This document shows positions 1 to 6,870 of a stretch of 6,927 nucleotides of DNA, one piece after another. The DNA is from an uncultured Collinsella sp. Its GTDB lineage: Bacteria > Actinomycetota > Coriobacteriia > Coriobacteriales > Coriobacteriaceae. Position 1 is the stretch's first letter; each line of letters starts with the position of its first letter. The stretch lies in the NCBI GenBank assembly GCA_900545055.1, contig UQXP01000071.1, forward strand, positions 1 to 6,927, written 5' to 3'. The translations under genes and the position numbers were made by a program. The notes beneath the pieces were generated by a model. That model worked only from the letters and a program-made list of their open reading frames with translations. It was not told the origin of the DNA and ran no database searches.

Positions 1-47
1 AAGCGGTCGGCGGGGCCATTGTGGCTCTTGACAGCGGATTGGGTCAT
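1..47 (-). CDS. Possible N-terminal start of an unidentified gene, cut by the window edge
   Basis: On the minus strand an ATG at 47-45 opens a frame reading MTQSAVKSHNGPADR that runs off the left edge. Eleven of the fourteen codons after the ATG end in G or C, as in the neighbouring genes. There is no convincing ribosome binding site; the nearest purine-rich stretch lies inside the repeat arm (58-64) and is weak. The plus-strand readings of the same bases are less codon-like. Fifteen residues are too few to assign a family, and the frame may be chance. Confidence 0.25.
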   Translation of the reverse strand, partial: MTQSAVKSHNGPADR

Positions 48-50
48 ATG

Positions 51-162
51 AGCGAAAGCCCGCCAGAGCGAGCAAGGTGACGTGAAAGAGGAGGGAAGCG
101 TACTTCGGTACGCGACCGACGATTGAACGTCAGATTGCCGCTCTGGCGGGCTTGCAGCGTCG
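51..162. repeat. 112-nt structured repeat, copy 1 (downstream of hspR)
   Basis: This is one of two copies of the same 112-base unit; the other is at 5349-5460. The unit is AGCGAAA, a 15-base arm, a 68-base core, the complementary arm, then TTGCAGCGTCG. Arm 56-70 (AAGCCCGCCAGAGCG) pairs perfectly with 139-153. Inside, 72-75 (GCAA) pairs with 135-138, 78-83 (TGACGT) with 127-132, and 98-103 (GCGTAC) with 108-113 around a TTCG loop. A purine-rich internal loop (84-97) faces 114-126. The core (71-138) differs from copy 2 only at position 106, in the hairpin loop. The arms differ by paired changes that keep complementarity, which suggests selection on a fold. On the minus strand, the strand of hspR, the outer stem is followed by TTTCGCT, so terminator-like action is possible. 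The family is not recognised. Confidence 0.85.
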
Positions 163-166
163 AGCC

Positions 167-194
167 GTTACGCGGTTTGGTAAAACCGCGTAAC
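167..194 (-). terminator. Perfect 12-bp hairpin touching the hspR stop codon
   Basis: Bases 167-178 (GTTACGCGGTTT) are fully complementary to 183-194, with a 4-base loop at 179-182. The arm begins in the last base of the hspR stop codon TAG (196-194). Read on the minus strand there is no U-run after the stem, so this is not a textbook intrinsic terminator. It may protect the 3' end of the mRNA, or act together with the repeat element that starts only four bases further on. Confidence 0.5.
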
Positions 195-610
195 TACAAA
201 TCCCCGCCGGCACCCAAAAGCTTGCGCATGACCTGCTCGGGGTTGACTGAGCCATCGCGCGGGGCCAGGGCGGTGATCTTCTTCTGCATCTTGTACTCGT
301 GCAGCTCGTCCTCGAGCTGGCGCACGCGGGCGCGGAGCTTTTCATTCTCGCGCTCGCGCTCCTCGGCACGCTCCTTCATATCGAGGATGCGCACCACGCC
401 GGCGAGGTTGATGCCCTCGTCGGTGAGCTGGTTGATGAGCTCCAGGCGCTCGATATCGGCACGCGAATACAGGCGCGTGTTGCCGCCCGAGCGCTGGGGG
501 TTCACCAGGCCCTTGGACTCGTAGACGCGCAGAGTCTGCGGATGCATGCCGGTCAGCTCGGCCGCCACGCTGATCATATACAGCGGTTTGTTCCTATTGT
601 CCTCGGCCAT
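194..610 (-). CDS. hspR: HspR, MerR-family heat-shock repressor
   Basis: This 138-residue protein is probably the repressor of the dnaK operon it closes. Residues 10-75 form a MerR winged helix-turn-helix with features of the HspR branch: ISVAAELTGMHPQTLRVYE at 13-31, then the RLYS wing at 46-49 and the INLAGVVRIL segment at 67-76. A charged heptad-like stretch at about 76-112 is a likely dimerisation coiled coil. No metal- or drug-binding effector domain follows, as usual for HspR. In known actinobacteria HspR binds inverted repeats upstream of dnaK, with DnaK as co-repressor; that role is inferred here from family and operon position. The start is preceded by a purine-rich AAAGGGGTCAGG stretch. 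The gene lies 72 nt after dnaJ, in the streptomycete order dnaK-grpE-dnaJ-hspR. Confidence 0.92.
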   Translation of the reverse strand: MAEDNRNKPLYMISVAAELTGMHPQTLRVYESKGLVNPQRSGGNTRLYSRADIERLELINQLTDEGINLAGVVRILDMKERAEERERENEKLRARVRQLEDELHEYKMQKKITALAPRDGSVNPEQVMRKLLGAGGDL

Positions 611-650
611 GCTACCTGACCCCTTTCCGTCTCGTTATCGTCCATCATAA

Positions 651-666
651 GCCCGCGGGCGCGGGC
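651..666 (-). other. Short GC-rich hairpin between dnaJ and hspR
   Basis: GCCCGC (651-656) pairs with GCGGGC (661-666) around a 4-base loop, in the 72-nt spacer between the dnaJ stop and the hspR start. The minus strand continues with TTATGATGG, so there is no real U-run. It could slow polymerase or mark a processing site; its small size and the high GC content mean chance cannot be excluded. Confidence 0.35.
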
Positions 667-682
667 GTGCGCCACGACCGCC

Positions 683-1648
683 CTAGAACGTCGCCTTGTA
701 ACGGTTGACCTTCTCGCGATAATCGCGCGTGTCGGCCTCGCGCAGCTTGGTCATGGCATCGCGCTCATCGTCGGACAGGTTCGAGGGAACCTGCACCTTG
801 ATCTCGACGAGCAGCGCACCCGTGCGGCCACGGTGCTTAACGTCGGGCGCCCCCATTTCCTTAAAGCGGAACTTCTTGCCCGTCTGGGTGCCAGCGGGCA
901 CCTTCAGACGAACCGTCGCGCCGCCGGGCGTGGGCACATCCACCGTGCAGCCGAGCGCCGCCTCGTAGACCGAGATCGGCACCTCCATGGTCACGTCGGC
1001 ACCCTTGCGCTTAAACAGCGGATGCTCCTCCACATGCGTGGTCACGACCAGGTCGCCACGCTCGCCTCCGGCAACGCCGTACTCGCCACGGCGCTTGTAA
1101 CGCAATTTGCCGCCGTCGACCGCGCCCGCGGGCACCGAGACCGTGATGGTCTGCTGCTCGCCCGTCGAGGGAATGCGGTAGGTGACCTTGTGCGTCACGC
1201 CGCGGAACGCGTCCTCAGCCGTCACATCGACGGTCAGCGACAGGTCGCCGCCCTTGCGCGCGCGGTTGCGGCCCGCGCCCGCACCGGCAGCACCCGCGGC
1301 CCCGGCAAAGCCCGAGCCCCAATCGCTGCCCCAGGCGCCGTTGCCGCTAAAGATGCTGTCGAAGATGTCACCCCAGCCGCTGGCGCCCGCGCCGGCACCG
1401 TAGCCGCCGCCATACGCGCCGCCCGCGCCCGGCATGCCGCCGAACATGAGCATCTGGTCGTACTCTTTGCGCTTCTTCTCGTCCGAAAGCGTCTCGTAGG
1501 CCTCGCTAATCTCCTTAAACTTGGCCTCGTCGCCGCCGGCATCGGGGTGATATTTTTGCGCGAGCTTGCGAAACGCGCTCTTGATCTCTTTGTCGGAGGC
1601 GCTCTTGGATACGCCCAGGATGTCATAGAAGGTTTTGCCTGCAGCCAT
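683..1648 (-). CDS. dnaJ: DnaJ, class B (zinc-finger-less) J-domain co-chaperone
   Basis: This 321-residue Hsp40 stimulates the DnaK ATPase and delivers unfolded clients. The J-domain covers residues 6-69 with the essential HPD at 34-36. A Gly/Ala-rich linker (70-130) follows and carries a DIF motif at 94-96 (context WGDIFDSIF). From about 133 come the two beta-sandwich client-binding domains. The four CxxCxGxG repeats of class A DnaJ are absent and the protein has a single cysteine (in ALGCTVDVP), so it is class B, like CbpA. The C-terminal domains run directly from KGGDLSLTVDV with no sign of deletion or frameshift. The start is supported by AGGAG five bases before ATG. It lies 108 nt after grpE, across a strong hairpin, and 72 nt before hspR. 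Confidence 0.93.
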   Translation of the reverse strand: MAAGKTFYDILGVSKSASDKEIKSAFRKLAQKYHPDAGGDEAKFKEISEAYETLSDEKKRKEYDQMLMFGGMPGAGGAYGGGYGAGAGASGWGDIFDSIFSGNGAWGSDWGSGFAGAAGAAGAGAGRNRARKGGDLSLTVDVTAEDAFRGVTHKVTYRIPSTGEQQTITVSVPAGAVDGGKLRYKRRGEYGVAGGERGDLVVTTHVEEHPLFKRKGADVTMEVPISVYEAALGCTVDVPTPGGATVRLKVPAGTQTGKKFRFKEMGAPDVKHRGRTGALLVEIKVQVPSNLSDDERDAMTKLREADTRDYREKVNRYKATF

Positions 1649-1721
1649 CGTAGCTCCTCTCCTGTTACGTCCGCCGTCCCCGCGGACGACGGCTCATGCT
1701 TTCATATGGCACTAGGCCAGA

Positions 1722-1751
1722 AAGGGCCCCGGGTGTTGCCCCGGGGCCCTT
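1722..1751 (-). terminator. Strong 12-bp hairpin between grpE and dnaJ (possible attenuator)
   Basis: AAGGGCCCCGGG (1722-1733) pairs perfectly with 1740-1751 around a 6-base loop. The hairpin starts five bases past the grpE stop codon. On the minus strand the stem is followed by TCTGG after a terminal TT, so the U-run is short and termination would be partial. This fits attenuation or mRNA processing that lowers dnaJ-hspR output relative to dnaK-grpE. Two further small hairpins that exclude each other (1668-1674 with 1682-1688, or 1673-1678 with 1688-1693) lie between it and the dnaJ ribosome binding site. I see no clear separate dnaJ promoter. Confidence 0.6.
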
Positions 1752-1756
1752 CTCAA

Positions 1757-2599
1757 TTACTCCTCGGTGCTCTCGGCCGTGTCGGCCGCAGCATCCTCGG
1801 GCGCCGCTTCGGGCTCCGGCGCGGGGCGCTTTTCGCCACCATACGTCACCGTCACCATAGCGGAACGCAGGATGCGGTCCGCCATGCGGTAGCCCTTCTG
1901 GTACACGTCGTTGACGGTCTCGTCGTACTGCGATGCGTCCTCGACACGCCCCACGGCCTGGTGCTCGAGCGGATCGAACGCCTCGCCCTTGGGGTCGATG
2001 GGCTCAACGCCCTCGTGCGCAAACACATCGAGCAGCTTGGCATGCACCGCATCAACGCCATCGACGAACTGCTTGAAATCGTCGGAAAGCTCCTGGCTAC
2101 GGGCATGGTCGATTGCACGCTCGATATCGTCAACCACCGGCAGCAGCGCAGTGACGAGCTTCTCGGTCGCGCGCTCGCGCTCGGCGATGCGCTCGTTGGC
2201 GGTGCGGCGACGGAAGTTCTCCCAGTCGGCCTGAAGACGGGCGGTACGCTCGGTGGCGTCCTTTGCCTTGTCCTCGGCGGCCTTCTGGGCCTCTGCCGCA
2301 GCATCGAGCTCGCTGCGCACGTCAGCGAGCTCCTTTTGGGCCTGCTCGAACTTGAGCTTAAAGTCGTTATCGGCGGCTTCCTCACCGGCGCGGATAGCAG
2401 CTTCCACCATCTCGTCCTCGGTCATCGTCGCCTCCTTGTTGGAATCCTCTACCTGGTTCTCGGCAGCCTCGGCGGCCTCGGCCTCGTTGACCTCGGTATC
2501 GTCGACGGCCTCTACGGGAATCTTCACGTCCTTCTCCTCAGAGTCAACGGGGGCGGCGCCAGCGGCAGCCGCCTCCGTGCGAGCTTTACGGGCGGACAT
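1757..2599 (-). CDS. grpE: GrpE, nucleotide exchange factor of DnaK
   Basis: GrpE releases ADP from DnaK and so resets the chaperone cycle in the cytosol. At 280 residues it is longer than most GrpE proteins, because of an acidic, low-complexity N-terminal extension (about 1-75) and an acidic tail (about 257-280). A long helix predicted to dimerise (about 80-145) contains the signature LQADWENFRRR at 122-132. The C-terminal DnaK-binding part includes HEGVEPIDPKGEAFDP (195-210) and VYQKGYRMADRILRSAMVTV (232-251). The start chosen lies 2 nt after the dnaK stop, suggesting coupled translation, with GAGGA 11 nt upstream. A second in-frame ATG at 2425 (Met59) has a much better ribosome binding site and would give a 222-residue form of normal length. 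Both starts remain possible. Confidence 0.93.
   Translation of the reverse strand: MSARKARTEAAAAGAAPVDSEEKDVKIPVEAVDDTEVNEAEAAEAAENQVEDSNKEATMTEDEMVEAAIRAGEEAADNDFKLKFEQAQKELADVRSELDAAAEAQKAAEDKAKDATERTARLQADWENFRRRTANERIAERERATEKLVTALLPVVDDIERAIDHARSQELSDDFKQFVDGVDAVHAKLLDVFAHEGVEPIDPKGEAFDPLEHQAVGRVEDASQYDETVNDVYQKGYRMADRILRSAMVTVTYGGEKRPAPEPEAAPEDAAADTAESTEE
2423..2437 (-). promoter_or_regulatory. Strong internal ribosome binding site and ATG inside grpE
   Basis: On the minus strand AAGGAGG (2437-2431) stands five bases before the in-frame ATG at 2425-2423, codon 59 of grpE. It is a near-perfect Shine-Dalgarno sequence at good spacing, stronger than the one before the upstream ATG. It could be the true start or a second one giving a shorter GrpE without the acidic extension. 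The stretch encodes NKEAT, so codon choice alone could also produce it. Confidence 0.5.
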
Positions 2600-2601
2600 G
2601 A

Positions 2602-4494
<1,893 letters not shown>

Positions 4495-4521
4495 TAGAAA
4501 TTCCCTCTCTCTTGTGCGTTT

Positions 4522-4551
4522 GCACCGACTCGGCGGTCTGCCGAGCGGTGT
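4522..4551 (-). promoter_or_regulatory. Hairpin in the dnaK mRNA leader
   Basis: Bases 4529-4534 (CTCGGC) pair with 4540-4545, and 4523-4527 (CACCG) with 4546-4550, with one bulged base at 4528. The result is an 11-bp stem with a 5-base loop, ending about 28 nt before the dnaK start and clear of its ribosome binding site. If transcription starts near 4567 it lies wholly within the leader. It may stabilise the mRNA or act as a regulatory structure; it does not hide the ribosome binding site, so a classic RNA thermometer is not indicated. Confidence 0.5.
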
Positions 4552-4573
4552 TTCGGCTTGTCTTTCAGGATGT

Positions 4574-4604
4574 AGTGTATCCCCTTATGGGCCGGAATAT
4601 ACAA
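4574..4604 (-). promoter_or_regulatory. Tentative dnaK promoter
   Basis: On the minus strand TACACT (4579-4574) matches the -10 consensus at four of six positions, and TTGTAT (4604-4599) is a weak -35 with a 19-base spacer. This would give a leader of about 70 nt before dnaK. A better -35, TTGACT at 4615-4610, has no -10 at the right distance. The spacing is poor, so this is a candidate only. Confidence 0.3.
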
Positions 4605-4621
4605 AATCTAAGTCAATTCAT

Positions 4622-4635
4622 ATAAGATTTCTTAT
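4622..4635. promoter_or_regulatory. AT-rich palindrome upstream of dnaK, possible operator
   Basis: ATAAGA and TCTTAT form perfect 6-base inverted arms around two T residues, about 20 bases upstream of the tentative -35. It is not the known HspR site (CTTGAGT, seven bases, ACTCAAG) nor CIRCE. It could bind a regulator, but an AT-rich palindrome of this size can occur by chance. Confidence 0.25.
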
Positions 4636-4863
4636 TGCTGAGAGTTTAGGTTCTTAAATGCGCAGGTAGATGCGCTGATTGAGTTCTCGGCAAATCTATC
4701 GAGATCTATGTAGAGATGGCTGAGGTTTGGGTTCGGAGCCGCACGGAGTGGTCTTGGGCGACCGTGAGGAAGGCGTGATCCGTTTTGAGCGTCGATTCCG
4801 GGACACGCTTTCCAAAAGCTCGCTCAATCGCTCAATATTACGAGTCACCTTTAGCTAACATTT

Positions 4864-4896
4864 GCGCAGCTCAACGGCCCCACCTGCGCGTTTTTT
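4864..4896 (+). terminator. Plus-strand intrinsic terminator without an evident upstream gene
   Basis: GCGCAG (4864-4869) pairs with CTGCGC (4884-4889) around a 14-base loop and is followed by G and six T residues (4891-4896). This is the form of a factor-independent terminator reading rightward. No plus-strand gene is seen before it in the window; dnaK points the other way. It may end a small RNA from 4640-4860 or shield the ferredoxin promoter from read-through. Confidence 0.6.
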
Positions 4897-4948
4897 AGTA
4901 AACCTTGGCATACTCGGCGAACGGTATGAAGATGCCGGCCAGAGGGTA

Positions 4949-4976
4949 TTGCAAACGGTCGCTCCCGTGGTATGTT
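4949..4976 (+). promoter_or_regulatory. Probable sigma-70-type promoter of the ferredoxin gene
   Basis: TTGCAA (4949-4954) and TATGTT (4971-4976) each match the vegetative consensus at four of six positions, with a 16-base spacer. Transcription would begin near 4983, giving a leader of about 55 nt. Its place just past the terminator at 4864-4896 and before the ferredoxin start supports the assignment. Confidence 0.5.
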
Positions 4977-5037
4977 TTTGCCCGAATCAAACCGGCGCGC
5001 ATCGTCTGTAGCGTCGGTCAACAGAGAGGAAACTACC

Positions 5038-5223
5038 ATGGCTCATCCCGTAATTGATGCCGACGAGTGCATCGCTTGTGGCGTTTGCGTCGACACCTGC
5101 CCCGCTGGCGTTCTGGAGCTCCAGGACGTCGCTACCGTCGCTGACGAGGATTCCTGCGTCGCCTGTGGCGCTTGCCAGGACGCTTGCCCCGCTGGCGCGA
5201 TCACCGAGATCGTCGAGGAGTAA
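5038..5223 (+). CDS. Small 2[4Fe-4S] ferredoxin, clostridial type
   Basis: This 61-residue acidic protein is a soluble low-potential electron carrier. Two CxxCxxCxxxCP motifs lie at C11, C14, C17, C21 and C40, C43, C46, C50, each binding one [4Fe-4S] cluster by family precedent. The two halves resemble each other (DECIACGVCVDTCPAG and DSCVACGACQDACPAG), the usual internal duplication. The chosen ATG follows AGAGGAAACTACC. A longer reading from 4972 would start on the -10 box and add 22 residues not typical of the family. The gene stands alone between its own promoter and a strong terminator, so its partner enzymes (for example pyruvate:ferredoxin oxidoreductase or a hydrogenase) cannot be told from context. 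Confidence 0.93.
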   Translation: MAHPVIDADECIACGVCVDTCPAGVLELQDVATVADEDSCVACGACQDACPAGAITEIVEE

Positions 5224-5262
5224 CAACTCCCCACTTGCACACTCAAAAGTACACCGTGCACA

Positions 5263-5300
5263 AAAAGGAGGCCTCCGCATCGCCGCGGAGGCCTCCTTTT
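5263..5300. terminator. Bidirectional intrinsic terminator, perfect 16-bp stem
   Basis: AAAAGGAGGCCTCCGC (5263-5278) pairs perfectly with 5285-5300 around a 6-base loop. Four T residues close the right side, and four A residues open the left side and become a U-run on the other strand. It ends the ferredoxin transcript rightward, and any niaR read-through leftward that has passed the repeat at 5349-5460. Confidence 0.9.
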
Positions 5301-5348
5301 GCTTATAGCAGCAGCCACTATAGCAACGCCGCAGGTTGAGCATAAGTC

Positions 5349-5460
5349 AGCGAAAACGCCCATAAGCGAGCAAGGTGACGTGAAAGAGGAGGGAAGCGTA
5401 CTTTGGTACGCGACCGACGATTGAACGTCAGATTGCCGCTTAGGGGCGTTTGCAGCGTCG
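5349..5460. repeat. 112-nt structured repeat, copy 2 (next to the niaR stop)
   Basis: This is the second copy of the unit at 51-162, with exactly the same length and orientation. Its right edge lies one base from the niaR stop codon (5464-5462). Core 5369-5436 is identical to copy 1 except T at 5404, which turns the hairpin loop from TTCG to TTTG. Arm 5354-5368 (AAACGCCCATAAGCG) pairs with 5437-5451 at 14 of 15 positions; the exception is A5362 against G5443. Compared with copy 1, five arm pairs have changed on both sides and stay complementary. The flanks AGCGAAA and TTGCAGCGTCG are also shared. On the minus strand the stem is followed by TTTTCGCT, a short U-run, which fits a terminator or 3'-UTR role for the nad operon. 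The family is not recognised. Confidence 0.85.
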
Positions 5461-5461
5461 G

Positions 5462-6007
5462 CTACGACAGATCGTCCTCGTAGGGCATCAGGTCTGCCAG
5501 ATAGCCCTTTTCCTTGAGCATGGCCTCGATCTCGTCAAGGGTCTGCTCGTCTTCCGCCGCGATGCGGTGGAAGTGATAGCCGCTTGTCACCGTCAGCAGC
5601 GGAAAACTCTTGCCGCTCTCGATATCGTGCAGGTAGCGCTCAACATCGCGACGATTGCGGATGTCCAGGTCGGCCGTGATCTTACCGTACACGCGGTGAT
5701 TGACGATCACGTTGAGCACGGCGCCTCCGGCGTCGACGATACTCGTGAGTTCATCGCCTGCCTGCTCCACGCCGTGGCGAACCTTGACCAAGCGCGTGGG
5801 CACGGCGGGGCTGCTGGGGGCCTCCTGCAGCACATAACCACGGTTGGTCGCCACGACATCGTGCCCATCGGCGCGCAACAGAGCAATATCCTGAACCACG
5901 ACCTGACGGCTCACGCCAACCTCGCGAGCAAGTGCGCTGCCGGAGACGGGGTCTTTGGCTCCCTCGAGCACGGCCATGATGGCACGGCGACGCTCGCGGG
6001 CGTCCAT
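5462..6007 (-). CDS. niaR: NiaR-type nicotinate-responsive repressor of NAD synthesis
   Basis: This 181-residue protein belongs to the NiaR (YrxA) family, which represses NAD synthesis and niacin uptake genes when nicotinate is plentiful. Residues 5-60 are a winged helix-turn-helix (SGSALAREVGVSRQVVVQDI at 22-41). Residues 72-175 are the 3H ligand- and metal-binding domain, with histidines at 78 (VRHG), 104 (VNHRVYG) and 145/147 (SGYHFHRI). H78, E86, H145 and H147 match the metal ligands I recall for this family. Its ATG shares one base with the nadC stop (TAATG), so translation is probably coupled. As last gene of a nad operon it probably represses its own operon; the operator would lie outside the window. 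Confidence 0.9.
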   Translation of the reverse strand: MDARERRRAIMAVLEGAKDPVSGSALAREVGVSRQVVVQDIALLRADGHDVVATNRGYVLQEAPSSPAVPTRLVKVRHGVEQAGDELTSIVDAGGAVLNVIVNHRVYGKITADLDIRNRRDVERYLHDIESGKSFPLLTVTSGYHFHRIAAEDEQTLDEIEAMLKEKGYLADLMPYEDDLS

Positions 6008-6867
6008 TATTTACCGTCCAGCAGACGCAGGTGCTTAAGCGAGAGGTCGAGAATCGGCGCAGAATGCGTCAACGCCCCCGAGCTAATAAAGTCAACGCCC
6101 AGGTCGGCAAGCACGCGGATATTGCTGGCATCCACGTTGCCCGAGCACTCGGTCTTGGCACGGCCGGCGATAAGCTCAATCGCGGCAGCCATATCGTCGT
6201 GGGTCATGTTATCGAACATGATGATATCGGCTCCGGCCTCCACGGCCTCGCGCACCATGTCCAGGTTCTCGCACTCGATCTCGACCGTCGTGGTAAACGA
6301 TGCATGGGCGCGCGCCATCTCGATCGCACGCGTCACGCCACCGGCGGCATCGATGTGGTTGTCCTTGAGCATGACGGCCGTCGACAGGTTGTAGCGGTGG
6401 TTGCTGCCGCCGCCGATCTCGACCGCCGCCTTCTCAAACACGCGCATGCCCGGCGTGGTCTTGCGCGTGTCGACGAGCACGGTCTTGGTGCCCTCGAGCG
6501 CCGCAGCCATCTGGTGCGTATAGGTAGCGATACCGCTCATGCGCTGCAGGTAGTTGAGCGCCACGCGCTCACCCGAAAGCAGCACACGCGCATCGCCGCG
6601 CACCTGACCCACATGGTCGCCGGCATGCACCTCGTCACCATCGGCAACGTCGAGCAGCACCGAGCTCTGCGAATCCAGCAGCTCAAAGGTGCGGGCGAAC
6701 ACATCCAGGCCCGCGATGATGCCATCGGCCTTGGCGATAAGCTCCACCGTGGCGGGACGCGCCGTGGGGCACACGCTCGCCGTGCTCACGTCCTCAAAGG
6801 TAATGTCCTCGCGCAGAGCCTGCAGAATCAGATCATCGACGACGAGCTTCATGGTAATGGGATTCAT
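6007..6867 (-). CDS. nadC: NadC, nicotinate-nucleotide pyrophosphorylase (carboxylating)
   Basis: NadC converts quinolinate and phosphoribosyl pyrophosphate to nicotinate mononucleotide, CO2 and pyrophosphate, the step where de novo NAD synthesis joins the common pathway. The 286 residues match the usual family length. Visible motifs are GERVALNYLQRMSGIAT (99-115), DTRKTTPGMR (133-142), EIGGGSNHRYNL (150-161), LKDNH (167-171), EIECEN (196-201), MFDN (217-220), SGN (242-244) and SSGALTHS (262-269); the R, K, H, E and D residues expected to bind substrate are present. The start at 6867 has GGAGGAG six bases upstream; a second ATG at codon 6 lacks this. It begins three bases after the preceding stop and overlaps niaR by one base, so it lies in an operon. 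Confidence 0.96.
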   Translation of the reverse strand: MNPITMKLVVDDLILQALREDITFEDVSTASVCPTARPATVELIAKADGIIAGLDVFARTFELLDSQSSVLLDVADGDEVHAGDHVGQVRGDARVLLSGERVALNYLQRMSGIATYTHQMAAALEGTKTVLVDTRKTTPGMRVFEKAAVEIGGGSNHRYNLSTAVMLKDNHIDAAGGVTRAIEMARAHASFTTTVEIECENLDMVREAVEAGADIIMFDNMTHDDMAAAIELIAGRAKTECSGNVDASNIRVLADLGVDFISSGALTHSAPILDLSLKHLRLLDGK

Positions 6868-6870
6868 GGT

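Larger units (their letters stand above)
4495..5037. other. Gene-free region between divergent dnaK and ferredoxin genes
   Basis: This stretch holds the dnaK leader and promoter area (4495-4640), a less organised middle (4640-4860), a plus-strand terminator (4864-4896) and the ferredoxin promoter (4949-4976). The middle is less GC-rich than the genes around it. It contains a tandem repeat of CGCTCAAT (4821-4836) and an inverted copy of its core, TTGAGCG, at 4785-4791. I found no convincing protein gene or tRNA in it. A 20-codon frame at 4716-4778 has no ribosome binding site. Confidence 0.6.

Noticed and set aside
51..162. CRISPR array or insertion sequence as explanation of the repeat
   Set aside because: The two copies lie 5.3 kb apart with no short regular spacing, and the unit is too short to encode a transposase. 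The covarying arms do not fit ordinary terminal inverted repeats.
4610..4615. TTGACT as the -35 box of the dnaK promoter
   Set aside because: No -10-like hexamer lies 16-18 bases downstream on the minus strand; TATATT begins only nine bases away.
4716..4778. 20-codon frame MAEVWVRSRTEWSWATVRKA with three Trp, a possible leader peptide
   Set aside because: It has no ribosome binding site and no alternative terminator/antiterminator pairing that I could draw, and the downstream gene is a ferredoxin, not a Trp gene.
4972..5037. 22-residue N-terminal extension of the ferredoxin
   Set aside because: The ATG overlaps the probable -10 box, lacks a ribosome binding site, and would add a tail foreign to the family. 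The ATG at 5038 has a purine-rich leader.
4851..5039. 62-codon minus-strand frame over the ferredoxin promoter
   Set aside because: It runs antisense across a terminator and a promoter, with no ribosome binding site and no recognisable motif.
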